From Galeruca laticollis (Eukaryota > Arthropoda > Insecta > Coleoptera > Chrysomelidae), in assembly GCA_963921935.1 (NCBI GenBank), contig OY998176.1:49315813-49379812 (forward strand): a stretch of 64,000 bases of DNA, in the 5' to 3' direction. A program made the position numbers and the translations under genes. Shown one piece after another: positions 20,001 through 32,240 of this stretch. Position 1 is the first letter of the stretch; every line of letters begins with the position of its first letter. The notes beneath the pieces are model-generated. The model did not search any database, was not told the DNA's origin, and saw nothing but the letters and a program-made list of their open reading frames with translations.

Positions 20001-21055
20001 AACAATTTAATTTGTTTATAATTTCATTATAATTGAACTAATGTTCAATTTAAACTTGTGATGCGTTACGTTGCCACAGTAGCTTTGAGAAACCAATGAA
20101 GGTATAATGAAAAAATGTTTTAATATATACAGCGCACAAATACGGAAATTTACGAATATTAACAAATGTATTGAAAAAGTTTACCTGGAAATTCATTCAT
20201 TACAAACATTCCTAAACTCTCTTGTAGTAAAATAGGTTTACCAAGATAGAGTGGTTGATATCTATTTTGTAACGAAGTTACTTTTTTTGTTCCGGTATCA
20301 TTCCGTATTATTTAGTTTATTTAGATTTAAAACCTGTAACCTTTTACTTCCTTCTTACTCAATTACTTTAATGTTAAATATTGTAAGGTAATGAATTGTA
20401 TTTTATCTGGCAAAACAAATTCAATTACAAGTCCGTTTATTTATAATATTTTGGCCGTCCGTTATATATACATTTTCATTTCATTTCATTAAAACATTAA
20501 GACCGTCCGGTATACCTATATGAATTTTGGTATAAAGTAATTAAATGTTATTTGAGATTTTTACTAGATTTCTCTTTGAAGCGATTAGTGAAAATACGAA
20601 TAAATACCGCGACAAAAGTTTGAAAAGGGCTTTTTCTCTTTTCTGCTCTCGTCTTATAGTGAGAAGAAGTGCCCGCAGTGGATCTAGTCAAGTGTTTAAA
20701 AAGTAAAATTTTATTTTGCTCCGTATGTATATTTCCGAATTAAAATTGTTTTGGTGTAAAAGTGTATTTGATAGTTGAATTCAATCCGTATAAAAGAATA
20801 AATTTGTTAGAACTGCAGCAGTTACAAGATATTCAGTGGTTTTATCACAATACATTTTTAATTTTCTATAGTTCCCAATAAAGATTAAATTGTAAATTAT
20901 ACGCTATTTTCTGTTGTTGGCTATTTTAAAATTTTATTTGACCTAATTAGTCCGAAAATATTTTCAGTTTTTTTTTTAAATTCAGAATCAAGTTTTTTGT
21001 GTAAGCTTTCTTCATTAAAATTTTTTTTGATTGATCTTTTATTTTGCTTGTAGAG
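20001..21055. other. No gene seen
   Basis: AT-rich sequence. A short (CATTT)n-like run lies at 20480-20500. No known domain in any frame. Confidence 0.45.
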
Positions 21056-21059
21056 TTTT

Positions 21060-21538
21060 TGTGTTTGGTTTCCGGGAATTATATTTGATTACTGGGGGAT
21101 TCGAAAGTAATGCTCAGGAATTAAATAAATTCTGGTAGATATTTCAACACCTCGCTGACCTTCTCAAGTTCTGTTGAACTTTCTTTCTGTTTCTGTCGTT
21201 CCGATTTGATTGATAGGGTTTTTCATTCAGTTTCCGGGAATTATATTTGATTACTGGGTGATTCGAAAGTATTGCTCAGGAATTAAATAAATTCGGGTAG
21301 AAATTTCAACACATCGCTGACCTTTTCGGACGCTGTTGAACTTTCTTTCTGTATCTGTCGTTCCGATTTGGTTAATAGGGTTTTCATTTGGTTTCCGGGA
21401 ATGTTATTTGATTACTGAATGATTCGATAGTATTGCTCAGGAATTAAATAAGTTCTGGTAGAAATTTCAATACCTCGCCGACCTTCTCGGGTTCTGTTGA
21501 ACTTTCTTTCTGTTTCTATCGTTCCGATTTGGTTGATA
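21060..21538. repeat. Satellite, 161-162-bp monomers (left part)
   Basis: The word TTTCCGGGAAT followed by TTGATTACTGGGTGATTCG and the rest of a monomer starts near 21069, 21231 and 21392, giving a period of 161-162 bp. The third monomer is cut at 21538 by a LINE and resumes at 24264, so the array once was continuous. Confidence 0.85.
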
Positions 21539-21740
21539 AACTCCGCCAGGGGCAACTGATGGGTGGATTGAGTAGCTTGTCAGTTGTCACTGCCGTTCCC
21601 AAGCCCGGATGAAGGAGGAGGGCTATGCAGAGGGCTATCCACCTACTCTCGTAAAAAGGATTCTGGTTATGAAAACTGCCATTTTGCCTCGGACCCGAAC
21701 AGGAACAACTTAAAGACGACAAACGCAACGGAAAAGGAGT

Positions 21741-23598
21741 ATGAGTATAGGAACCTGGAACGTCCAGAGCTGGTATGGAGCCGAAGCCGCTACAAATGCC
21801 ATTCAACAACTCGAAAATATAGGAATGGATATAACAGCAGTCCAAGAAATAAGATGGCCTGAGGACGGAAATGTAAAGATGAGTCAATCTGTTATATCTT
21901 TTAGCGGCAGTGAACAGGGAAAACATAAATTTGGAACAGGTTTTGTCATTAGAGAAGATATGGTCCAAAACGTTCTAAATTTCAAACCAATAAATGGAAG
22001 AATGTGCTACATCCGAAACAAAATAGACCATATCATCGTGGATGCGGGTCACGGAAGTAACGTGCTAGACGTAAGAAGCCTCCGAGGAATAGATGGGGAT
22101 ACAGACCATTACCTAATCCGACCGAAAGTTAAAATGAGAATATCGACCCATAAATACACTAGAACTAAGACAACCCCTCAATGGAACAGGGACGAATTGC
22201 AAAACGGAACAAAACAACGACAGTACAGAGAACAACTCGAACAAACTCTAGACTCTGAGACAGAAAGTAATGAACCTGAAAAGTTGTGGGAGAGAACTTT
22301 AAAAGTAATAACAGAAACCGTTCAAAGAGTATTCGGAAAAAATAAAGTAAAAAGGGCACAAAAATGGTTTGACGACGAGTGTCAGATTCTCCTAGAAGCC
22401 AGACAATGGGCAAGGAAGATATTGCTACAACTCCAAACAGAGGAAAGTATAGACGAATACGCAAGGTGCCGAAAAGAGACAAGAAAACTAATAAGAACAA
22501 AGAAAAAAGAGTATGAACGAAGGAAATATGAATAAATAGAAAGAGACCGCCTAAAACCAGGCTCCAGAGAATTCTACAGGGCAATTACTTTTGAGAAGAA
22601 AGCCTTCAAGGCCAAATCCATTCTGACACTTAGGAACGACCAAGGCCACTTAATACTCAAAGAAGAAGAACTGACCGAAGAATGGAGAAGATACTTCAAG
22701 GACCTTCTAACCATAAAACCAGAAAAAGTGCACAAAGAAGAGACCTACATAACAGCAGACCTACCAGTGGAAGAACCCTCCCTTCAGGAAACAAAAAGGG
22801 CATTGAATAAGCTAAAGAACTCCAAGGTGCCTGGCTCGGATGAGATACCGGCAGAACTACTAAAATATGGTGGAAATGCACTTCATTTGCAAATTCACGA
22901 ATTAATAACTCTCATATGGCAAGAAGAAAAAATACCCTCAAAATGGAAAGAAAGTATTATCGCACCCGTTCATAAAAAGGGAGATAAATCAAAATGCGCC
23001 AACTACAGGGGAATCTCACTAATAAACACCGCATACAAAACACTCTCTAACATCCTGCTATATAGGTTAAGCCCATATGCAGGAAACATCCTAGGTGAAT
23101 ATCAAGCTGGCTTCAGAAAATGCAGGTCAACTATAGACCAACTTTTCACACTAAGGCAAATTCTAGAAAAGGCTTGGGAATATAATAGAACAGTACATAA
23201 CCTCTTCATAGATTTCCGACAGGCTTATGATAGCATAGAGAGAAGTCAAGTATGGAACGCAATGGCGGAGTTCACAATTCCAAAAAAGCTGATCCAGATG
23301 ACCAAAATTTACATCCTATCCAGCAGCTTTGGAATAGATAACGGTCTAAAACAAGGCGATGCCCTCTCGCCACTACTGTTCAACCTCGTCCTAGAGAAAG
23401 CCGTGAGAACAGCTGAGATAAAAACTGAACTGCTAACAGCGATAGGTCCCAAATTGGCCAAATTGCTGTTAGCATACACAGATGACATTGACATCATCGG
23501 GGATTCTGTCGTAACAAAAAAGGACATTTTCAACAAGCTCGAGACACCAACAAGCAAAGTAGGACTAAAAGGAAAAGACGAAATACATGTGCGTAAAT
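21741..23598 (+). pseudogene. RTE LINE endonuclease and reverse transcriptase
   Basis: The endonuclease begins MSIGTWNVQSW and has VQEIRW (catalytic Glu) and DTDHYLI near its end, but jumps from MCYIR to NKIDHIIVD near 22010-22020. The region that should hold the GDFNA motif, about 100 residues, is absent, in frame. A TAA at 22533-22535 interrupts the frame, which then continues unchanged into the RT: KVPGSDEIPAELLKYGG, ANYRGISLINTAYK, motif A FIDFRQAYDS, motif B GLKQGDALSPLLF and motif C YTDD, where the usual Ala is Thr. A 1-nt shift near 23570 ends this frame. The element cannot be autonomous. Confidence 0.88.
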
Positions 23599-24246
23599 AG
23601 AACGGCACGAAGAGATAGATTAGGACAAAACGTCACAATAAACAATTTCAACTTCGAAAGAGTAGAACACTTCAAATACCTTGGTGCCACAATTACAGCA
23701 GACAACGACGTTACTCAAGAAATCAAAGGCAGAATCCAGTCCGCAACCCGCTGTATTTTTGCACTTAATAGCCTTATGAAATCAAAGAGTCTAACAAGGG
23801 CTTCAAAAATCAAGATATATAAGACTATCATCAGAGCCATAATAACATATGGTAGTGGACAATGACCAAAGCAAACGAACGAACGAAATATTCTCAGAAA
23901 TATATTTGGACCCTACCACGATCCGACGACCAACCGATATCGCATTAGAACTAATGCAGAGATCCAAGAACTATACAAAGATAGCGATATTATCCAGAAG
24001 ATTAAATCCCAGCGTTTAAGATGGGCAGGACACGTACAGAGGCTACACGACGAAAGACTTGTAAAACTGATATTGGAAGAGACTCCAACACGCAAAAGAC
24101 CACTCGGCCGCCCCAGAATGCGTTGGAGAGACCACATAAGATCAGACCTCCAAAAAATGAACATCCCACTTGATTAAAGGTTGATGGAAGATAGGGCCTC
24201 CTGGAATAAAGTTGTGCAGTCAGCCAAGACCCACCCAGGGTTGTAG
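23587..24246 (+). pseudogene. RTE LINE RT thumb and C-terminal domain
   Basis: This continues the RT in another frame: MCVNRTARRDRLGQ, HFKYLGATITADND, a thumb region, then a break near 23863 (TGA after YGSGQ; the expected following words continue one frame over). From there QRLRWAGHVQRLHDERL, RPLGRPRMRWRDHIRSDL and AKTHPGL run to a TAG at 24244-24246 with one more stop at 24174. These C-terminal motifs are typical of RTE-type LINEs and recur at 26.1 kb and at the window's right end. Confidence 0.85.
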
Positions 24247-24276
24247 CGCTAAGTGATGATGATGATTTGGTTAATA

Positions 24277-24690
24277 GGGTTTTGCATTTGGTTTCCGGAA
24301 TGATATTCGATTACTGGGTGATTCGAAAGTATTGCTCAGGAATTAAATAAATTCTGGTAGAAACTTCAACACCTCGCCGACCTTCTTGGGTTCCGTTGAA
24401 CTTTATTTCTGTTTCTGTCGTTCGAATTTGGTTATTAGGGTTTTCATTTGGTTTCCGTGAATTATATTTGATTACTGGGTGATTCGAAAGTATTGCTCAG
24501 GAATTAAATAAGTTCTGGTAGACATTTCAACACCTCGCCGACCTTCTCGGGTTCTGTTGAAATTTCTTTCTGTTGCTGCCGTTCTGATTTAGTTAATAGG
24601 GTTCCATTTGGTTTTTGACAATTATATTTGATTACTGGGTGATTCGAAAGTATTGCTTAGTAATTAAGTAAATTCTGGTTGAGATTTCAG
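24277..24690. repeat. Satellite, 160-bp monomers (right part)
   Basis: Monomer starts lie near 24292, 24452 and 24612 (period 160), with the same sequence as 21060-21538. The last monomer stops near 24690. Confidence 0.85.
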
Positions 24691-24791
24691 CTCGGGAAAA
24701 ATGTGCCACAATTTGGTCGTTAAGAAGGTTACCTGAATATTTATCTCAAGAGCTTTTAAAAGATTTAATCTAAAGGACTTAGGTTCTACAT

Positions 24792-24975
24792 CTAAAATTT
24801 CAAAAAATTATTATTATTTAATGGCACTCTCAAAAGTATGTGTATCATACTATCGAAAGCTGCTAGTTTATGACTGACTATTATGAATTGTAATGGCTGG
24901 TGAAATATAGAAAAATCATGTCTATTATTTATATTTGAAATTGTTTGGTCTAAAAAGTTTATAGACTTATTTTGT
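24792..24975 (-). pseudogene. PLE reverse transcriptase fragment
   Basis: The minus strand reads SINFLDQTISNINNRHDFSI and HKLAAFDSMIHILLRVPLNN, matching the post-catalytic part of the PLE RT at 45-49 kb (SINFLDLKI...HRLAAYNSMIHRAFSVPMN). Only about 60 residues remain. Differences from that copy are many, so it is an older insertion or another family. Confidence 0.75.
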
Positions 24976-25169
24976 TCAAATTCTACGGTAGAACTATTTC
25001 TTGTTATGACCAACCGAATCATTACATTGTCATAACCAACGTACGCGATTGACAAAATAAAGGTAACAAAAGTTATAATAATAAATGGCGTCAATACAAT
25101 AGTTCATTGTTATTTTTTTATATAGAAGAGTCGCATCCACCCGAAGGTTAGTAGCGTCGGTACAATCGA

Positions 25170-25430
25170 AAATTCTATATTTTGTAAAACATATTAATTG
25201 ATTTTAGGTAGTCAATTACTAGCCGAAGATCGCAGTAATTTCCAATGAGTTTCTTCAAATCAGTAGGAATGTTGTGCATGCTACGTTGATTATGAACTCT
25301 GGGACATTCGACCAGGAAATTGTTTTATTAATTGTAAAAGTGACACTTTTGTGACGAATATGTTGGCAAATACAGATGAGTCAAAAAGTATCTTTTAATC
25401 CGAATAAAACGTGCAATTTTTTCTTCACAT
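25170..25430 (-). pseudogene. LINE ORF2 C-terminal fragment, I/Jockey-like
   Basis: On the minus strand a decayed RLRIGHT-LTH region (IRIKRYFLTHLYL) is followed by NFLVECPRVHNQRSMHNIP and ends VIDYLKSINMFYKI before a stop. The end closely resembles that of the intact ORF2 at 3881 (ends EYMKCIKLFDKI), so it belongs to a related LINE. Only the 3' end survives. Confidence 0.65.
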
Positions 25431-26100
25431 GCATATAAATTATAAGACATATTTTAATAAAACACGTGTTTTGTCAAGTTGTCGATATTATTAATGCCAG
25501 TTGATATTAGACAAATAAGTTGAATCATTTACAATTAAATATTGTTCTGAGTTAGATTGTACACACCCTGAGGTAATGCAGCTAACAGAAAATGCAGAAA
25601 ATAATGTGTTACCGACTTAATCTGTTGGTTAGTAACAAAATATTGTAATACCAATATAACCGGTACCACTCACTACAAAAGTTTTAAATTGTTAATAAAA
25701 GAATCTATTATAACATTAAACTTGAAATGTAATCATTACTCTGAGATGAATGATCACAGATTATGTCAAATACGTATTGCTATGAGACTCGTTAACATAA
25801 TATCTCCTGAGATCGTATGAGCTCTCACTTTGATCAGCATCAACTCATGGAGAGTGCCGGGAACCTGAGTAAATTAAACTGTATAAGTTGGTGTTTTTAT
25901 AAAATCTATGCAACAATTGAAATTAGTTAATGTGTACATATACACAGTGGAGTATTAACAATTAACAATACTGATATGTGAAGAAAATCAATGTATTATA
26001 CAAAGAATTAAGATATCCAAAATTGTATGATGACCCTAAGGTACTAATTAAAAATTCAATACAATCTTGTCTGGCTCACTTAGTTAATATAATGAAGTTA
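25431..26100. other. No gene seen
   Basis: AT-rich, without convincing reading frames or recognisable repeats. Confidence 0.45.
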
Positions 26101-26114
26101 CAATAGATTGAAAA

Positions 26115-26372
26115 AAGGTTTACAAAAAAGCGAATGATTAAGATGGCTGGGACATGTCCAGAGGAGTAATGACTCAAGGCTAATTAAAATGGTCTGGGAA
26201 GAAGCCCCTAACAACAAAAGACCACTTGGGCGCCCAAAACTTCGATGGCGTGATAATATACAGAAGGACCTGCAAACTTTGGGAGTCCTTAATTGGGAAG
26301 AAAGTACTCAGGATCGACATGAATGGAGGAGAATTGTTCAGGCGGCCAAGACCCACCCCGGGTTGTAGAGCC
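26115..26372 (+). pseudogene. RTE LINE C-terminal fragment
   Basis: Plus-strand pieces in neighbouring frames give SNDSRLIKMVWEEAPNNKRP, LGRPKLRWRDNIQKDLQTLG, HEWRRIVQAAKTHPGL and a stop, followed by (GGAT)n. It is the same C-terminal domain as at 24.0-24.2 kb with many differences. An imperfect 85-bp direct repeat (TAGCTTACT... at 26395 and 26480) follows. Confidence 0.75.
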
Positions 26373-26519
26373 ATGGATGGATGGAATGAAAACTGTGCTG
26401 TCTAGCTTACTGATAAATGAATTTACAATAGGTAGAAAAACTTATATAAAGAAAAATGAATAAAAAAACTCTGCTGCCTAGCTTACTTATATAAAGGAAT
26501 TTACAATAAAATGGATGTT

Positions 26520-27002
26520 GGTACAAAAGAAAAAATAACGAATCCAAGTTGGTGAAGTGCTAACACATGGGTACAATTCTCATAAACTCGGAACAAAACG
26601 AATTCGAGGTCAGATACTGGCAAGATCGTAGGGCCCATTATCCCCAATTCAATATACCTCGCAATAAAATCAAAATCTCACTGGTTCTCAATAAAAAGCA
26701 ATAAGGAAGTACTTATCTTTTATATCTTCGAAGTTCAGTATAGGTAGTTGGAAATCTAGGTAACTCCTGTAGATGTCATTTGAAACTCCCGTCCTGTAGT
26801 GAATGATGTCCAATAAAAATCCCCAGAAATCGCGTGGGTCCAAATCGAGTTCAATCCCCATAACTAAACTCTAACGGGCTTATCAATATAACAATACTCG
26901 ATGTTGAAATCTGGACATGGGATATCCGATGACAAAATGGACGCCTAATGTCTTTTACTACTAGGCCTTAATAACCAACTCGACGAAATGGCAAAAGTAA
27001 CC

Positions 27003-27049
<47 letters not shown>

Positions 27050-28000
27050 CATATCTCCCCAATATTAATAAAAACTAAAATCAGTAACATAATGACGCTG
27101 TCATTTAACCTTCCGGAAACAGTAACCGAATAATCGATTAAAGACACGACTTCCCTCAAGCATTTATTCCAACATGTGGATTATATATTAAATGGTGACG
27201 AGCAATAAGAATTGAATTGGAAGATGATAATTTGTTTACAACTGAAAAATAAGCAAGATTGGTTATCCCCGTGAATAATCGATTATATCGAATGATCCAT
27301 AGAGTTTATTCTTAAAGGAATTTACTGTCATAGATGAAATCGATCGGACGTGTGAAAACAGAAGAAGAACAGACGATTTACTGATTCGTAGTGAAATCGA
27401 CAGTTTGATGTAACCTGAATGATGAATAACAATATTCGGATTAAAAATTTGCCAAGATAAAATGTTCCCTTATACCTATAAGAAGGATGGACATGTCTGA
27501 AGAATCAACTATATTCGTAAGTAACATGATATTATTGATACACTTGTTTACAATGTTCGAGATTTGACTGTAAAGGTATATCTACTATGTGCTCCATTTC
27601 CAACCGTAACAATATGTAAGTCCATCTTATTTATATATAAATCAAAGTAGGTAAATACCAATAGTCTGGACTCCTTTCCGGACTCGGGAGGGTTGCGGTC
27701 ATAAAAATGGACAGTGAAGAAAAAAATCGATTCTTGTAATATTAAAACCGATTTTTTTAGATCAAATAATCGATAATTTTTTCACATTCCTAGTCAAGAC
27801 AGACAAAGAAATGAAATATATGACCTAATATTTTCTTAGTTTGAAAGCAGGAAAATTATGGTCCTCACTTAACGTATTCTTGTTTGGGTTCCATGTCACA
27901 TTACATACGCAAAATATTCCATTTAATAATTTTTATTGTTTTCATTATTTCGGTTTGTTTGTGCAAGCGCCATAGAAGCTCCTCATTACTAACCCTTCTG
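26520..28000. other. No gene seen apart from an (AG)n run
   Basis: AT-rich, no known domains in any frame. Confidence 0.45.
27007..27047. repeat. (AG)n microsatellite
   Basis: Uninterrupted AG dinucleotides over about 41 bp. Confidence 0.95.
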
Positions 28001-28017
28001 AAATAAAGTCTCCGTGA

Positions 28018-28345
28018 GTGTGCAGCTTTCGAAACGACACAGTAAACTCGAAAATATGTAACATCTTGAGGGTCTCACCACCCAAGTTATTAGGCACGCT
28101 CCTAATATTTCAGGAGGAGGTAGTACTTGACAAGAAGGTAATCTGGAAACCACATATTGACAGAGTTATTAGCAAGTCAATAATTACACTGTGGCAGCTG
28201 CAACAAGCCATGGGTAAGAGCAGGGTAGTAAATCCCAAGATCCTCCACTGGTTTTACACTGTGGTAATATTACCGAGGATCTAATATAGTTCCGTGGTCT
28301 GTTGGCCGACTGTTGAGAAGCAGCACTCGATGTCCTCCTAGGATT
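28018..28345 (+). pseudogene. LINE RT thumb fragment, R1/LOA-like
   Basis: The frame contains KVIWKPHIDRVISKSIITLW, then KILHWFYTVVILPRI and, after a stop, YSSVVCWPTVEKQHS. This is the post-catalytic part of RTs of R1/LOA-type LINEs, where the typical words are W-x-P-H-I, K-I-x-x-W-L-Y and Y-G-S-V-V-W-W-P. An RNase H fragment of the same orientation lies 650 bp downstream, so both are probably parts of one element broken by other sequence. Confidence 0.7.
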
Positions 28346-28894
28346 GCCGCCTCTGCCTATATGGATTATTATGAGCGCGACGGTGGCCTTTGTAAGATTG
28401 CGGAACAACAGGCACTGGAGGGGGTGGCAAAGGCCACACAATAGTAGCCAAAATAACAGAAATGGAGCTTCCAATTCTAGTTCTCAAGTCTGTTCCAAAA
28501 GAAGGGAGGGCAGACAACAAATTTGTTTAATTTCTAACGTCCAATATACTAACTTCTAACGTAATATTTTAAATATTTATCTTTTATTTAACCTTGGAAG
28601 ATGTTTCTGCCTTCTCCAACAAATTACATGCACTATCCCCTCTTTTTACTGCTGGCGCGATAACACAGGCAGTCGAGTAGAATTCTTCATGCAAGAAAGG
28701 TAATCGCGCTTGCGGCTCGCGCTCAAATTTTAAATCGCATATTTTTACCAATTCGCATTCGCGAAAACATCTTTAAAGGTTAATGTTCTATTTGAACAAT
28801 AAATAATCCTTTTAAAAACGTAGATTAAGTTATCGGTAGTATATGCCGGTTGTTAGTTATCGATAAAATAAAGAATAACCCTCGTGTTTCAAAT

Positions 28895-28919
28895 TATTTA
28901 TTTATTTATTTATTTATTG
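28895..28919. repeat. (TTTA)n microsatellite
   Basis: Six TTTA/TTAT units between the two LINE fragments. Confidence 0.9.
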
Positions 28920-28984
28920 AATCACCTTTCCAGTCAAGTGAAATAACAAGCTATCGAAGCTTTTATGTAGTTAAGGAATAATCG

Positions 28985-29810
28985 TTCGATTAATCCCATA
29001 CAAAATTCAAAAGTCATCATTCCGCCAAGAGAGCAGTGGAACGATGAACAGGTTGGATTTCCACCCGGAAGCATCGTGTGCTTTACATACGGCTCCCGCA
29101 TGGAATTAAGGCCAGGAGCAGATGTCCTGATAGAATGTAAAAGAGCTATGCTCTGGGTAAATAAACCACGGTCTTCCAATCAGAAATATTTGTCATCCTG
29201 AAAGCCGTAGAGTAAATAACAGAATGGGACGTATCTAGAAGTCCTGTTAGCAGTTGTTCGGATAGTCAAGCTGCTATTAATGTAATCTGCAGCCCAAGAA
29301 CTAGTACGGTACTGGTTCAGGAATGGATAGAAGCTCTGGATAGCGTGGCTTACGAATCAGAAGTTGCTCTAGTCTGGGCACCGGGGGCACAGCTAGATCG
29401 ACGGCAACGAGCGGGCAGATGAACTTGGCAGGCGAGGTGCCGAGATGTCCTGCTGCTGACCCGAACCAATAATAGGATTGAATCAAACTCTAACTTCAAC
29501 CTTGTTCGAAGAATGGGCCCAGGGCAGACTTGAGAAATACTGGAGAGTGTGCAACGGCCTCAGGCAGGCGAAACAAACAATCGCCTACCCGGATACAACA
29601 AGGACACGGTGGCTGCCGGATAATCCTAGATCACAGCTACAACTGCTAATTGGTGTATTGACTGGCAATTGGGGACTTAGAAGACACTTACATCCGTTAA
29701 AGAATATTTCAGACCCAGATTTCCCAGATTGCGAGGAGGAGGAATCCTCTCACCAGTTTCTCGGCACTTGTGAAGTATACACACAGTTTAGAAATGAAAT
29801 ATTTGGTTAG
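28985..29810 (+). pseudogene. LINE RNase H and C-terminal domain, R1/LOA-like
   Basis: In shifting frames the plus strand shows an RNase H: FTYGSRMELRPGADVLIECK (first Asp changed to Tyr), ICSDSQAAI-like CSDSQAAINVICSPR near 29265, and VALVWAPGAQ with ERAD-like remnants near 29400. From 29478 an open piece, LTSTLFEEWAQGRLEKYWRV, WLPDNPRSQLQLLIGVLTG, WGLRRHLH and a C..C...H...C finger (FPDCEEEESSHQFLGTC), leads to a stop at 29810. About 240 bp of 3' UTR follow. RNase H in such LINEs removes template RNA. Confidence 0.8.
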
Positions 29811-30054
29811 GTTAGTTTAGAATTGAAAAAGAAGACCTACATTCCCTTTCTCTGACAGATGTCCCGGCCTTTATACGTAGGTCGAGGTATATTGAAAGGA
29901 GACCGAACGATTGAAGTGAAGGGGAGAAAAATTAGGGAAGCGTAAAAATGGCCAGAAGTGGCCTAATTGCCAGGCATGAGCCGCCTCGCCCATTTCATTC
30001 ATGCGTTCAATCCTCTTGACACAATAGATATTTTTGACAACCCCTTAAACTAAA

Positions 30055-30130
30055 ATTGTCGAAACTTGTTTCATTTAAAACAGTAAAATGAGTAGATTCC
30101 ACGAAGTAAGGGTCGACACAGTTAATTTCA
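30055..30130 (+). repeat. PLE terminal fragment
   Basis: GTTTCATTTAAAACAGTAAA followed by the tail AGATTCCACGAAGTAAGGGT and a GACACAGTT end match the last 75 bp of the PLE terminal unit, plus orientation, 5'-truncated. Confidence 0.75.
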
Positions 30131-30139
30131 TTAAAATTG

Positions 30140-31840
30140 TGAGTTGATGAATGTATTTTGGATCCCATCATTTGAAATTTGCAGTAGACACTCTCAGAAC
30201 CGCCATCACTCAGTAAAAGAAATTATAATATGGAAATTACCTAACGCTATGGTTTAGCTACAAGCATAGGAGCGATATTCTAGAATGAATTTGCCATTGT
30301 TACTCTGACTTCTTCTTTTTATTCTTCTTCTCATCAATTTCATCTTTCGAATACCAAACCCTCTATTTTCTGGACATTTTGTGTGGGGGTTTTATCTCGA
30401 TATTATGAAGTCTAGGATCATGAGCTTAACGTAAGAACTGGCGGAAATAACACCAACTTATTAGTTGAAACCAAGTCACTATTTAATTATCGCGTACGTT
30501 CTTAAGCATAAAAATAGGATTCTTCATTTGCTTTAATTCTTGCTCAGAAAATCAAGTGATTTCAAGAGCATTTTATATCAAATCAATCGATGATATTACT
30601 GTTAAACTCAATGAAAATTGTAATTTATTCATGATTCGGAATATCAAATGTTCGACTAAATCCAAATATGAACATATCAAATGGAAACACATTTTCAACT
30701 AAGCAAAATTAACAGTATTTGTGGTACATAGGATTATTATTACTGCTATGAGGATTTCAACAATTAATAAAATAGAAATAACCAGAAATCAGTTCTTAAT
30801 AGCAAATGGGGAGATTATTTTGTGTTTCTGATTATCTTTTGCGATTTTTACAACCAATGAGAATTTGGTTTAATTAATATATTTAATTCGGTTAAATAAA
30901 AAGTCTAGACATTGACACCCCCTCATAAATAAATTTCACAGCAAAGAGTTCCAATTTTCATATCATACGGTTCATCTACTTACCTACCTAAAAAGATTTG
31001 AACCCTCTTTTAAAAACGTCTCCATTGTATGAATTAGGTTTCCATTTTTTTTAGCGCGATTACAATCTTGGAACTGGTATAAAATCCTATTGGTAATAGA
31101 AAACAGGAAGATGTCGGTACTTTGTTGTTTTTTTAAGCCCCATAAGTAGGAGATGTAAAAAACAGAAATGTTATGATCTAAACCGTTTAACATAAAAACA
31201 GAAAAGGCATTAAAAAGTTTACAATAAAAACTTTGTAATACTACCGGCTTATTTTCAATGATTTAACATTCCTTCCATATGTTTGCTTAATGAGAATGGT
31301 CTATTATTATTCAGAGTGCTTTGAAATTCGTGCGAAACGATAAGCATGATGCTTGATAATAATTTTTAAAAACTGTTTTACGATGTATTTATTTCAACAA
31401 AATATTATATTTTATCAAGATATAGAGATATTTTTGATAAAGAAGCTTTTTTAAATGTATATTTTAATTTCGCCAAAACGCTTGCAAGTGTAGTTGTGAC
31501 GTTACCTTTCTCAGCGTAAGGCTACCCCCGCCGCACAAGAGGTTTTTTAACCGCGCGAGGCCGCCGCGGCGAGAAACCGCTAGCTCACTGAACAAGTGTC
31601 TAGGACAGTACAGACCCCGGTTGTTCAATTCAAAGCTACTAATCATGTGATATGCAACCAGCATTACATTGTGTTGACGTTTCAATGTTCCTATATAATT
31701 CGGTGATTCGTTCGTTGATTCGTGTTATCGTTTAATTTGACATTTTTTTTCTTCAAGCTTGCCGGAGTTTCTAGACTTAATAATAATACTTGATATTTTG
31801 TTGTTTTTATGTGTGCGATAAGACTTTATTGTGTGGATTG
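30140..31840. other. No gene seen; GC-rich patch 31495-31640
   Basis: Mostly AT-rich. The patch around 31495-31640 has CpG-rich words (CCGCGCGAGGCCGCCGCGGC) unlike its surroundings. It has no recognised domain; a promoter-like CpG patch or a fragment of an unrecognised repeat are both possible. Confidence 0.4.
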
Positions 31841-31842
31841 TA

Positions 31843-32060
31843 ATATGGTATCTATATTACATTACGAGTGTTGAAAGTGACATTTTTCACACGAGTGGGA
31901 AATATTGTAGCACGAGGCGTAAGCCGAGTCCTACAATCCCACGAGTACCTAACACGAAAAAATAGGTATCGCCGAATTAGTATAAGAGAAACCGTTACAG
32001 CAGTGAAACAAAATAAAGGGTGTGTCATTAATTTTTCTAAATATGATACCACGTGACCAG
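31843..32060. repeat. MITE-like hairpin
   Basis: CACGAGTGGGA...ATTGTAG (31890-31911) and its inverse CTACAATCCCACGAGT (31931-31946) enclose GCACGAGGCGTAAGCCGAGTC-like sequence. Outer words GGTATC (31847-31852) and GATACC (32045-32050) extend the symmetry. It could fold into a hairpin and looks like a small non-autonomous element. Confidence 0.5.
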
Positions 32061-32187
32061 AAATGTGACATTGTAGCAAAGTAGCTGATTGATCAAAATG
32101 TATATTACTACTTACGGTATATAACTGCCAATTTCAATATTGAAGTTCAAACAGTTTTCTATATACTGGCCAAAACCTCGTGGAAAC

Positions 32188-32191
<4 letters not shown>

Positions 32192-32236
<45 letters not shown>
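32192..32236. repeat. (TA)n microsatellite
   Basis: About 45 bp of alternating TA. Confidence 0.95.

Positions 32237-32239
<3 letters not shown>

Positions 32240-32240
<1 letters not shown>

Larger units (their letters stand above)
21539..24263 (+). mobile_element. RTE-type LINE inserted in the satellite
   Basis: The element is flanked by GATTTGGTTGATA (21526-21538) and GATTTGGTTAATA (24264-24276), a 13-bp target duplication with one mismatch, and its 3' end is a short (GAT)n repeat, as in the RTE clade. It carries one long frame for endonuclease and RT with two in-frame stops, two frameshifts and an internal deletion. About 200 bp of 5' leader precede the first recognisable coding residues. 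Confidence 0.85.
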
